Part shown: positions 44,269 through 53,100 of the stretch, in pieces
Layout of the letters: each line of letters starts with the position of its first letter
How positions within the stretch are numbered: position 1 is the stretch's first letter
NCBI GenBank assembly: GCA_018449715.1
Contig: JAAVVA010000005.1
Coordinates: forward strand, 310,001-374,000
Direction of reading: 5' to 3'
From: Acidobacteriaceae bacterium dw_441
GTDB taxonomy: Bacteria > Acidobacteriota > Terriglobia > Terriglobales > Acidobacteriaceae
DNA length: 64,000 bases
Program-made: the position numbers and the translations under genes
Notes under the pieces: model-generated
Told to the model about the DNA's origin: nothing
The model's input: only the letters and a program-made list of their open reading frames with translations
Database searches by the model: none

Positions 44269-44475
44269 TTTCAAACGATCACCTAACTCATTGATTTTGA
44301 AGGCCTCCGTCGCTCCTGAAAGCCCTCAAAATCCCCCAAAGTCCCGCTTATTGCTCCCTTATTGCTCACCCAAGCTCCTTATTGCTCCCACGCACAAGTC
44401 GTTTCTTTTCAGCAGAACTGAAGCTGCAATACCGGGTCTCGCGGATGGTGGGATTTATAGGTTCGGATCTCTTCT

Positions 44476-44549
44476 CGTAAGAAAATTGCCACATTAATCT
44501 TACGAATTCGCTTCCTTGCGTGTAAGAAATTTGCTACATTTTTCTTACG
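44476..44549. promoter_or_regulatory. Tandem palindromic operators of the abiE promoter
   Basis: Two near-identical imperfect palindromes of about 28 bp, GTAAGA...TCTTAC, lie at 44476-44504 and 44522-44549, with a shared inner TTGC-ACATT segment. They end ten bases before the abiEi start. AbiEi antitoxins are known to bind inverted repeats in their own promoter, which fits this arrangement. Confidence 0.75.
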
Positions 44550-44559
44550 CGAGGTCGTC

Positions 44560-45234
44560 TTGATTTCTCAGGACAAAGTTCAAACAGCCATTCTAGACCG
44601 GATCAAATCGGCCTCGCCCGGCTACGTCTGGACTCCAAACGACTTCGCAGACATTGGGAGCAGGCAGGCAATCGACACGGCGCTCCATCGGCTCGCGGCA
44701 AGCAACGACGTCAGGCACCTCGCTCGTGGTTTGTATGACACCCCAGTTATGAACAGCCTGACCAAGAAACCGACCAGCCCGAGTCCCCGGGATGTCATCG
44801 ATGCGATCAGTCGGAAAGGCAACGTGCGCGTCCTGGTAGACGGCATTACGGCCGCCAACGACCTGGGATTGACCGACGCGGTGCCAGCCCGTGTCAGCGT
44901 GCTTACAGACGGGCGTCTCCGCCCGATCCAACTCGGCAATCTCCGGATCGATTTTCAATACACCTCTCCCAGTCGGTTGTATTGGGCGGGGCGCCCCGCG
45001 ATGCGGTTTGTACAGGCGCTTCACTGGGTGCGGGATATGCTCTCGTCGGACGATGGGAGCCTTCGTAAGCGGCTTTTCACGATCCTCAATGACCCTCATC
45101 ACGGAAGTGCGATCCGAGAGGATTTGCGGCAAGGCTGGCATGCGCTTCCGGATTGGATGCGGGTCATCATCCGCGATCTGCTTAAGGAAGATCAGCCTAA
45201 GATAGAAGTGATAGGAAGCTCGACTCTCGCATGA
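44560..45234 (+). CDS. abiEi: AbiEi-like antitoxin/transcription regulator (type IV toxin-antitoxin)
   Basis: The protein has 224 aa from a TTG start at 44560. The N-terminal winged helix (TPNDFADIGSRQAIDTALHR, then RHLARGLYDTP) and the following domain match the AbiEi/DUF6088 type. It neutralises the toxin and represses its own promoter. It overlaps the toxin gene by four bases. The two palindromes just upstream are its likely binding sites. Confidence 0.85.
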   Translation: MISQDKVQTAILDRIKSASPGYVWTPNDFADIGSRQAIDTALHRLAASNDVRHLARGLYDTPVMNSLTKKPTSPSPRDVIDAISRKGNVRVLVDGITAANDLGLTDAVPARVSVLTDGRLRPIQLGNLRIDFQYTSPSRLYWAGRPAMRFVQALHWVRDMLSSDDGSLRKRLFTILNDPHHGSAIREDLRQGWHALPDWMRVIIRDLLKEDQPKIEVIGSSTLA

Positions 45235-46307
45235 ATCCCGAATTTCGCAATGTTCTCTCTGCGTCCCAACCAGATCGCAGGGATCTTTTTGTTGGTACCG
45301 GCAATCGCCTCGGTACCGCCGAACAGAACGTGGAGAAAGACTTCTGGGTTACTTGGACGTTGGACGTCCTGTTCAACAGCTCAGTGACCGAAGGGCCTCG
45401 TCTGCTTTTCAAAGGCGGCACTTCTCTCTCGAAGGGATATGGTCTGATCGAGCGCTTCTCTGAAGACATCGACATAACGGTTTTCCGCGACGACATCGGC
45501 CAGCCAGCCAGCGTTGAAGAACTGGAAGCCCTTAGCGGAAAGAAGCGCACTGCCAGACTCGAATCTATTCGTGCCGCATGTCAGGAATACATCAATGGCG
45601 CTCTCCTCACACAGATAACAACGCAGCTTGCGGAGACGTTGAGCGCTGCGGGGATTCCACCTGAAGAAGCCCGTCTGGAGCCCGACCCCGACGATCAGGA
45701 CCATCAAAGCCTCCTACTTTGGTATCCCACTGTGATCGCTCCTGGAAACGACTACATACGCCGCGCAATCAAGATCGAATCCGGCGCTAAATCTGCCCTC
45801 GATCCACACAGCTCAATCGTAGTGAAGCCATACGTCAACGATGATCTACCCGAACTCGATCTATCCGTGCCGAACGTGACCACCGTCGATCCGAGCCGTA
45901 CATTCTGGGACAAGGTCGTTATCCTGCACGGCCTCCGTCGCTGGTGGGATCACCGCAATGAGCTCAAGGGCGGTGGTCAGCGCGTTTCCCGGCATTACTA
46001 CGACATCTACCGTTTACTTACAGCCGAGGCAGGTCAACGTGCTGTTGAAGATCGCGATATGGCGAAAGATTGCGTCCGCCATGCACAGATGTTCTTCAAT
46101 CGTCCTGCGTTTGATCTGTCTGAAGCTGTGCCGGGTAGCTTTACTTTGGCTCCTCACGACAGAATGGTGGACGATCTGAGGCGCGATTATGAGGCGATGT
46201 CAGGAATGATCTTTGGTGAAATACCGCCGATCGACAATGTCCTTATAGCTGTTGCCACCCTTGAAGAGAGACTTAACGCAACGACCGAACCTGGAAGCCT
46301 GAACTAA
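45231..46307 (+). CDS. abiEii: AbiEii-like nucleotidyltransferase toxin
   Basis: The protein has 358 aa. The nucleotidyltransferase core is FKGGTSLSKGYG (60-71) followed by FSEDIDI (76-82), whose D79 and D81 are the expected metal-binding acids. AbiEii toxins transfer nucleotides to tRNA acceptor ends and stop growth during phage infection. Active-site residues look intact. The gene is convergent with the Avs-like gene, 49 bp away. Confidence 0.87.
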   Translation: MNPEFRNVLSASQPDRRDLFVGTGNRLGTAEQNVEKDFWVTWTLDVLFNSSVTEGPRLLFKGGTSLSKGYGLIERFSEDIDITVFRDDIGQPASVEELEALSGKKRTARLESIRAACQEYINGALLTQITTQLAETLSAAGIPPEEARLEPDPDDQDHQSLLLWYPTVIAPGNDYIRRAIKIESGAKSALDPHSSIVVKPYVNDDLPELDLSVPNVTTVDPSRTFWDKVVILHGLRRWWDHRNELKGGGQRVSRHYYDIYRLLTAEAGQRAVEDRDMAKDCVRHAQMFFNRPAFDLSEAVPGSFTLAPHDRMVDDLRRDYEAMSGMIFGEIPPIDNVLIAVATLEERLNATTEPGSLN

Positions 46308-46356
46308 CTGTCTCGCAGAGCCAGGTCTTTGGAGAGGCTTCTGATCTGTTCGATCG

Positions 46357-49300
46357 CTACTCATCTTCGGATGCTTCGAGTTCTGCGGCAAAATCAGGCA
46401 CGGGCATCGGCTGAATCGATGCAAGCTGAGCGTACAGACGGTGGAGTGGACTGTTGGGTGGACAAACCTCCATCAGCGACCGCGCCCGCTCAGCGATACC
46501 GGCGCCAATCGGAGGCATATTCGGACCTACAGCCTGGAATCCTCCGACGGAAATGCAGTTGCTAACGAGAATGTCCATGGCCGTGTTACCCCACTCTGCA
46601 CCGCGCAGCTCACTTACGGTGAGAAGGTGGAGCGCGAAGAGCGGGCGAGAGAAGGCGACGTTCTTTGGCGCATGACAGAGGACTGAGAGCGCTCTGCGGT
46701 ACCTATCCATATCTTCTGAGTGAAGTCCTTCATCGAGCACCGCGAACGTAGTCTCATCCAGAGTTCCGAATCTCCAAAAGAGTTCATCGAGATACGGAGT
46801 TTGATCCGGAAACCGTAGCCCGAGATCGAATATTCGCCGCAAGGCTTCTGCATAATGGGGTGATCGCCTTACCGCACTCAACGAGGACCAGTTCTGGGGA
46901 GACGGAACTGGTTTGTGCAGAGGCTGGTTATCGTCAGCGACATATGTCTGGGCGAACTCCAGTCGAGCCCGCATTAGATCGACAATCTCCCGCGGGATGA
47001 TTCCGGAAATATCCGAGACGAACGATCCGAAGTGATGCCGGTCAAGTTCCGGCACAGGAACGAGTTTAGATACCATCGCGCGAAGAGTTTCGAGACACAG
47101 TGACGAGGCCCTCACCTGGTAAGGACCCCCTCCAACGATCTGGCAGTATTCATCAGCGAGAACTCGGTTCCTCCCGATATCAACGTTGCGGATGAGTTCC
47201 TGCGCTATCACGGAGAATTGCTGAGACCTGCAAAGGATGGCCAGAGACTGAAAGATAGCGCGGTGTATCCAAGGTTCAGGTCTCTCAGCGAGAGCCACCA
47301 AAAGTGCGACGTCTTCAGCGGTAATGTCGTCGAGACTGGGATGGATACGAATTACCTGAGCGACCGAGTGCCTCGTGAAGTCGGTGCCATCGTTGATAAA
47401 GCCCAGCCCAAACCGTAGATACTCGGCCATGTCGCGCGTTCGCCAAGCCCTGATTGCGATACCTGCCACCTGCTGGAGAACGCTATTAGGTTGAGCCAAA
47501 AGATGCTCAGAAAAAGCCGACAGAAACTCGCGCTCTCGACAGAGATAGCTGACGAACGAATCGACGGAGGCGGGATCAACTCTGGCGTCGCGGGCCTGAC
47601 TGATGAGGGACTCGATAATGCGTACTTGATCCGCAGGAACTGGATACAGCCCCCTCAGCTCTGTGGCTCCGCTCGACTCCTCTGCCTCGCGTCGGCTGTA
47701 ACCATTAGCCTCGGCGCTGTAGCGCCATGGATCGCTGCACAGAGCGTGGAATGCGCGGAACAGGTCCGGGTGGGGCAGAATACTTAACGTTGTGCGGGCG
47801 CGCTCCCGAATGCTCTGCGACTGACGTTCCTCTTCCGCTGCTGTCTGAAGAATCTTTCGGATCTTCCAGACCACCGGCAAGGCCAGGTGTCCATGGTCAA
47901 CTCGACGTTGAACGGTGTCTAAAGCATGGTTTCGTTCTTTTTCATGCCACACGATTTCCTCATCGCTTGCCTCATTACGGCGCATGGGGATAAACACGGA
48001 CACGATCTTGCTCAGAGATCTAACCGCCCTGAACGCTACCCTGGGGCAGTCTGAATCGAGGCACCGTTGAATTACTTCAAATACCCTCTGTCTCAGTGAT
48101 CGGACAGCCTCAGGAATGATGGTGTGAACCGAATTTCGAAACGAGTGTCCGTCCCATTCCGTGTGATCGATCTCCCGAACCATGATCTCGTCGAGAAGAT
48201 CGAGTGGGGTAAATGAGCCGTGATATGCACCCGGATCTGCTGCGGATCGCTCCACGATGGACAAAACATGGGCATTGAACAGCAAATTCTTACCGACCTT
48301 GTACCCGATGGCTCCTTCGAGCGCCTTCTGAGCATACCTGCGCACGTCCTCAGTCTCGTACTGAGTAAGCTGCCATAGCCGATCGAAAGCATTCTGGCCG
48401 GTAGGCTCGTAGAGAATCGTCACGCCCAAAAAAGGCGGCAGAAGTTTGACCACGTCGTGCTGCGTGTAGCGATGGATGTTGTAGAAGGTGAAGGCATGGG
48501 CTGGCTCATCCATCGCAATTTTGATCAACACATGAACGTGTTCAGGCAGGTAGACCGCAACGCCTTCCAGGGCGCGGAGTGTCTTGATGCGTTCGTGAGC
48601 ATTCTGTTGACGGAAACGGTTTGATAGACGTTCCCATATTTTGTTGAGCAGGCGGGTCTGGTGATCTCGTTGACCTATCCGACGGTAAAGAAGGGTGAGA
48701 TTCTTTAGAAGAGTGGCAAGATGGGTATCCTCGAAGGCTTCAAACACCTCATCGGCGAACTCAGTGGGTCGTCCGTCACCCTCGAACGATGCCTGTTCAA
48801 GTAGATGGTCGGCAAGGAGGTCGGGAATCACGGATGATCCCTTTCTAGCTCTTTTCAAAACCCCGTTCTGCTGCAGAGAGGTGAAGCCGCGACGTACTTC
48901 AGAGGCGCGAATCTGGAGGAAATTGGCGGCCTTCTCGATGAACGGATCATCCTCTTTCACCGGCTGTAGCGCGGCTACAAACTGCATAAACTCAGCTTTG
49001 GTGTAGCGGCTCGATGGCAGATTTCCCTGATACTGGCTGGCCAACCTATCGAAAACACGCCGCGTGAACTCCTCCGCATTATTTAAAAGATCGGGCTCGG
49101 CTTTGCCCTGGGCTATAAGCCTCCCACCAACCACTGTGATGAATGGGTTGTCAGCCGAGACCTCTGCCAGGCGTTGCGCATGTTGTATTGCGTCTGGTCC
49201 CAGAACTTCCTCCGCGAGCGCGAGAACATCCTCGTGTCCCAGAGGCACCAACACAGGGAGACGTGTAATGGCTGAGTCGTCGATCCTGGATAGCGACTGC

Positions 49301-50676
49301 CTCAGGTTGTTGTTGTCGCTCCTCCTCGCGGAAATGACAAGCTTTGGCTGATTCAGGCCACGCCAGTCTGCCACCAACGTAGTCAGCCGTTCGAGATCGT
49401 CGTATTTGTGGCCGTCGTCAATGAGGATGAGAACATTCCCCGTGGGAATCTCGTTAGGGGTCCCCGTGTGCCATACGCTGACCAGCGGTCCTACCCAGCA
49501 GATGGACCAGTCGGTGTGACTCGCTGACCAATCCCGCAACAGTTTGGTTTTCCCTATCCCGCCGCTTCCTTCCACCACGGCAATTCTCGCCTTGTCGTCA
49601 CCGAGAAAGCGGTCCAATGTCTCACGCTCTACCCGCCGTCCCCGAAATTGTTGGTCGAGGTCGTATAGCACAGCTCCGCGATGTTCCGTAGGAAAGAACT
49701 CGTCCGCAGAGTAGAAAGTCTTGAGTGCCCCATCCTGGGCTGCTTCAAGATTCTGAATTGCCTCGGTGTGGCTCTGGAGTTGCTCATCATGGCGGTGAAG
49801 ATTTTCGTCGTGCTGATCGACTCTTTGTTCCAGGTGGGAGACTCTCGCCTCCAGCGCATCCAGACGAGAAGCAAAGGTCGCGGTTGCGGCAAGATACGCA
49901 CCGGACACAGTGATCGAAGACATTTTCCCTCTAAGCGTGTCCGCATGGAGTCTCTTAGGCCCCGGGTGGCAAAGAGTTTCAAAAACGAATGCAAAGAGTT
50001 GGATGAACTTTTCCTGGGTCTCTTCGTCTGTGCTGTTCGGAAGAATCTCCCGAATCCGGGAGAGCACCATACCTTTGATTCCAACGTAGTCGTCGCTGCC
50101 AGTTGCCCATTCGAACGTGTTGACGATATCAGCGAATGTGTAGGGTGTCTGGCCTGCGAGCATTCGTTCAAAACCGGCCCGTCTCTCAGGAGAAAACTGT
50201 TCAATGGACGCATAACTGCGCAGGAAGTTCAGCAGCGCGTCGAGTCCGGCGATGCGCTGTTCCTCCGAGTTTTCGGATCGGCGAATGCTCTCCCAGGTTC
50301 TGATAGCAGAGGGCGAAAAACTCCAGCCTTCTCTCTCCTTGCCGATCTCAAGCGTTGTGATGAATCGAAAACGCAACTTCCAGTCCGGATTTTGGTCGAG
50401 ATGCCAGCAGAAATTTACAACCGATTCGAGGGCATCCCTGTTTCGCAGTGTCAGCGATCCGTTAGAAAGCTGTTTCAGCTGTGTGAGGAGCCGGACGTAA
50501 TCCTCCCGCGGTTGAGTCAGGTCACTTCGAACGATGTCTATATCCTCGCCCGATTCGAGCTCCAGATGCTGTCCGGGGCTCAGATTCAGCCAATACAGGA
50601 TGGTGGAGTTCACCTGAAAGGCAAACCCGGCGAAGGTCCGATGCGCGTCCCTAGCTGGATCGTTCACGTAGTCCAT
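46357..50676 (-). CDS. Avs-like antiviral STAND protein with N-terminal Cap4-type nuclease
   Basis: The protein has 1439 aa. Residues 1-220 resemble the Cap4/DUF4297 nuclease: GFAFQVNSTILYWL, ESGEDIDIV (41-49) and TQLKQ (65-69) give the E...D...QxK catalytic pattern. A coiled coil of about 45 residues follows (270-315, with HDENLHRHDEQLQSH). The STAND ATPase has Walker A VEGSGGIGKTKLL (368-380) and Walker B NVLILIDDGH (414-423). The C-terminal ~900 residues are helical, probably HEAT/TPR-like repeats that sense a target. The layout matches Avs proteins, which detect phage proteins and then cut DNA. It is a single-gene system here. Confidence 0.8.
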   Translation of the reverse strand: MDYVNDPARDAHRTFAGFAFQVNSTILYWLNLSPGQHLELESGEDIDIVRSDLTQPREDYVRLLTQLKQLSNGSLTLRNRDALESVVNFCWHLDQNPDWKLRFRFITTLEIGKEREGWSFSPSAIRTWESIRRSENSEEQRIAGLDALLNFLRSYASIEQFSPERRAGFERMLAGQTPYTFADIVNTFEWATGSDDYVGIKGMVLSRIREILPNSTDEETQEKFIQLFAFVFETLCHPGPKRLHADTLRGKMSSITVSGAYLAATATFASRLDALEARVSHLEQRVDQHDENLHRHDEQLQSHTEAIQNLEAAQDGALKTFYSADEFFPTEHRGAVLYDLDQQFRGRRVERETLDRFLGDDKARIAVVEGSGGIGKTKLLRDWSASHTDWSICWVGPLVSVWHTGTPNEIPTGNVLILIDDGHKYDDLERLTTLVADWRGLNQPKLVISARRSDNNNLRQSLSRIDDSAITRLPVLVPLGHEDVLALAEEVLGPDAIQHAQRLAEVSADNPFITVVGGRLIAQGKAEPDLLNNAEEFTRRVFDRLASQYQGNLPSSRYTKAEFMQFVAALQPVKEDDPFIEKAANFLQIRASEVRRGFTSLQQNGVLKRARKGSSVIPDLLADHLLEQASFEGDGRPTEFADEVFEAFEDTHLATLLKNLTLLYRRIGQRDHQTRLLNKIWERLSNRFRQQNAHERIKTLRALEGVAVYLPEHVHVLIKIAMDEPAHAFTFYNIHRYTQHDVVKLLPPFLGVTILYEPTGQNAFDRLWQLTQYETEDVRRYAQKALEGAIGYKVGKNLLFNAHVLSIVERSAADPGAYHGSFTPLDLLDEIMVREIDHTEWDGHSFRNSVHTIIPEAVRSLRQRVFEVIQRCLDSDCPRVAFRAVRSLSKIVSVFIPMRRNEASDEEIVWHEKERNHALDTVQRRVDHGHLALPVVWKIRKILQTAAEEERQSQSIRERARTTLSILPHPDLFRAFHALCSDPWRYSAEANGYSRREAEESSGATELRGLYPVPADQVRIIESLISQARDARVDPASVDSFVSYLCREREFLSAFSEHLLAQPNSVLQQVAGIAIRAWRTRDMAEYLRFGLGFINDGTDFTRHSVAQVIRIHPSLDDITAEDVALLVALAERPEPWIHRAIFQSLAILCRSQQFSVIAQELIRNVDIGRNRVLADEYCQIVGGGPYQVRASSLCLETLRAMVSKLVPVPELDRHHFGSFVSDISGIIPREIVDLMRARLEFAQTYVADDNQPLHKPVPSPQNWSSLSAVRRSPHYAEALRRIFDLGLRFPDQTPYLDELFWRFGTLDETTFAVLDEGLHSEDMDRYRRALSVLCHAPKNVAFSRPLFALHLLTVSELRGAEWGNTAMDILVSNCISVGGFQAVGPNMPPIGAGIAERARSLMEVCPPNSPLHRLYAQLASIQPMPVPDFAAELEASEDE

Positions 50677-50787
50677 TGCAACCCGTGACTCTATTTTCAG
50701 TCACTTACCCGGTTGTAGGCTAGTTAATAACTGACGCCTTCGGGTTTCAGCTTGAGGCGGGTCTGGGGAGACATCTACATTCAGTTC

Positions 50788-52584
50788 ATGGCTTCGCTCG
50801 ACGACGACTTCTGGCCCGCTTCGCTGGCTCATCTCAAAGAGCCCTACCTGAATAACCACTCCCAATACGTCACTATTGGTGAGATCAGCAGCGAGCCGGT
50901 AAACAATTTTACCGGCACGACGCTGCTGTATACCGCCATGGTGCCTGCCGCGGAAGCTGAGGAATGCCTTACACGGCTCGGCGGCGTGGGTCATGGCATG
51001 CGTCATCTACCGGGGCAGGAAGTCTACGACCCTGCCAGTGGCGTTCAGCTGCCGGCGTTTTGGATCCATTCAGGCCGAGAAGACCATAAGAAATACCAGC
51101 CCCTGGTCGAGTCGTGGCAAGTCCACGATCGGCACATTATCTTGCCGTTCAATGGAATCCTGCAGCGCTACGGGCTCTCACCGGCGACAATATCCGGCCC
51201 CGATGATGCAATCACTCCGACGCTGGTATGGCATGATCTATCGCGTCCGACCTACGCTGTGGTCCGAGTGACTCCGCTATCGGTGTATAGGGTTCCAAAG
51301 CAAATCAACGTTGCCCGCGTAGAGATACTGCGCGAGTATCTCGAAGATTATTTGCTTGATAGTGGCTGCGTCGCTCTGGCAACACAGTTCGAAGGTCGCT
51401 ACTCTACTGGCGACCCGGCCTTCGATTCCGTCATGGGCACCTCAAAAGGACAACATGCGAAGCTCAAAGGCCGAGAACTTTGGCTAAAGCGTGTTGAGCA
51501 CATCAAGGCGGGAGATCAATATTCGGATACTTGGTGTACCCGACTGGTCATGAAGCCTGTGAAGGCTCTCGATGCTGACCAAACACTCGTTTGGCCAGAT
51601 CATCCGAAGCCAATCGTGGGTGCCGGATTACTTATGGGTGAATTCGGGGTGTCAGAAGAAGCTTATGTTCGCGACGAAGTCCTACAGCGGTACGAGGATG
51701 GTCTCGAATTCGACATCAACCCTGAAACCGGTTCCGTCAGCAACGGCTCCTGGTGGTCTGTCGGATTTTGCAATCGTATAGGCCGCGATCACCTCGTGCT
51801 CGAATTACGAAAGCTCTACGAAAATGCGCAATTTTCGGTGATCAAGCACTACTGCGACTACGCTGTGAAAGAGGGGTCCGTGCCGGTTCCCAAGACCGAC
51901 GCTGAGGAGCGCAACATTGGGGTACGGGCACGAGAGGTGGTGGAATCCTATCTCGCGCTAATGGACGCCGTCGCGCGAATCTGTGATGCAGCAGGCGAGT
52001 TGTACACGGCAGAAGACATCGGCGGGCTGTCGAATAGCGAAATTAGCCATAAGGGGTGGTGGACGAATCGCTTGCTTGGAAGACTCGGGAACGTCGCGCC
52101 GCGAACGATGAGCTATCCGGACTTTCTTGAGCGTTGCAAATTCATATTTTCGGTGTTCGAAGGTGTGAAATCAGCCCCGCTGCGAGCGCTTTTGGTGAAG
52201 CTTCAGGTTCCCAAGAAAGAGGTCAAAAACGTAGAAGGGATGAAACTCCTTGCCTATCTCTGCCAACTGGCGACCATCGCCAATCACGAGGGATGGGGAT
52301 TGATCGAGGATGCTGAGTTGGTCGCCGGGAAATGGAACAGAGATACCCGGCTCGATTTCTTAAAGCCGCTCTTCGGCCTCAACGGCCTTCGCATTATCGA
52401 CTCCCACGCGTCCTCTTTCATTGGTGATCCCACCGCGCAATCAGCCCAGCTGAAAGACTTCGGCATCGACCCTGGTCAGTTCAAGACCGAGGGGGGGCTT
52501 GCACTTGATCGCGTGTACGACGAGATCATCAAATCTCTTCTGCAGATGACAGCACTACTCGAATCCGTAGATCTCGAAGGCTAG
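50788..52584 (+). CDS. Unknown ~600-aa protein upstream of the Bell/NLR pair
   Basis: The protein has 598 aa from ATG 50788; a TTG at 50752 would give 610 aa and keep the well-formed segment GDIYIQFM, so the start is uncertain. I recognise no family. It contains segments such as TLVWHDLSRPTYAVVRVTPL, RLVMKPVKALDADQTLVW and NGSWWSVGFCNRIGRDHLV. There is no signal peptide or clear membrane helix. It is on the same strand as the Bell-like gene, 111 bp upstream, and divergent from the Avs-like gene. It may be a further effector or sensor of the same defence locus. Confidence 0.6.
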   Translation: MASLDDDFWPASLAHLKEPYLNNHSQYVTIGEISSEPVNNFTGTTLLYTAMVPAAEAEECLTRLGGVGHGMRHLPGQEVYDPASGVQLPAFWIHSGREDHKKYQPLVESWQVHDRHIILPFNGILQRYGLSPATISGPDDAITPTLVWHDLSRPTYAVVRVTPLSVYRVPKQINVARVEILREYLEDYLLDSGCVALATQFEGRYSTGDPAFDSVMGTSKGQHAKLKGRELWLKRVEHIKAGDQYSDTWCTRLVMKPVKALDADQTLVWPDHPKPIVGAGLLMGEFGVSEEAYVRDEVLQRYEDGLEFDINPETGSVSNGSWWSVGFCNRIGRDHLVLELRKLYENAQFSVIKHYCDYAVKEGSVPVPKTDAEERNIGVRAREVVESYLALMDAVARICDAAGELYTAEDIGGLSNSEISHKGWWTNRLLGRLGNVAPRTMSYPDFLERCKFIFSVFEGVKSAPLRALLVKLQVPKKEVKNVEGMKLLAYLCQLATIANHEGWGLIEDAELVAGKWNRDTRLDFLKPLFGLNGLRIIDSHASSFIGDPTAQSAQLKDFGIDPGQFKTEGGLALDRVYDEIIKSLLQMTALLESVDLEG

Positions 52585-52695
52585 AAATGTTCGTCGATGG
52601 TCTTTTGGGTCAGGTTGCGCGTGCGCCGCTTGGGATGGAACGACGATCAGCCATGCCTCACTAGAGGGCGTAACATCGATCTGGGAGATCGAGAA

Positions 52696-53097
52696 ATGGA
52701 CCCTTCGGTTGTGCGTGATGCAATTCTTGGCGCGTTGGCGGCCGGTGCACTGGATGGCGCAAAGGATGTGGGTAAATCCGCACTGGCGGACGCATACGCG
52801 GCATTGCGTAATGCCGTAAAGAGGAAGTATGCGCACCATGAGGAGGTTACCGAGGCCTTGGAGAAGGTCGAGCGGAAGCCTAAGTCCGCAGGTTATGCTC
52901 AGGTTCTGGCAGAAGAGCTTCAAAGCAGCGGAGCGTCGGGAGACCAGGAGCTTGTTCTTCAGGCATCGAAGTTACTTGAATTAGTCAGCGCGCTGGCCGG
53001 TGACAGTAATGGCGGGCAGATCGCTCACGGCAATAACATCGCTCAGGCAGACCGGCAGAGTACCGCATCTGTCACTATCCACAACAGGGCAGAGTGA
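52696..53097 (+). CDS. Bell-like small helical protein with C-terminal amyloid-type motif
   Basis: The protein has 133 aa. Residues 1-100 are alpha-helical: AILGALAAGALDGAKDVGKS, then LADAYAALRNAVKRKY and QVLAEELQSSGASGDQELVL. This is the pattern I associate with Bell domains, the bacterial counterpart of fungal HeLo death effectors. The C-terminus is glycine/asparagine-rich, with IAQADRQSTASVTIHN at 115-130. The next gene, three bases away, encodes a STAND ATPase whose N-terminus carries the matching motif. ATG 52696 is preceded by GGGAG; the longer frame from 52597 is not needed. Membrane-damaging or cell-death activity is an inference. Confidence 0.7.
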   Translation: MDPSVVRDAILGALAAGALDGAKDVGKSALADAYAALRNAVKRKYAHHEEVTEALEKVERKPKSAGYAQVLAEELQSSGASGDQELVLQASKLLELVSALAGDSNGGQIAHGNNIAQADRQSTASVTIHNRAE

Positions 53098-53100
53098 TCC

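Noticed and set aside
49681..50688. 335-residue plus-strand open frame
   Set aside because: It is antisense to the nuclease/STAND part of the Avs-like gene, where motifs are intact on the minus strand.
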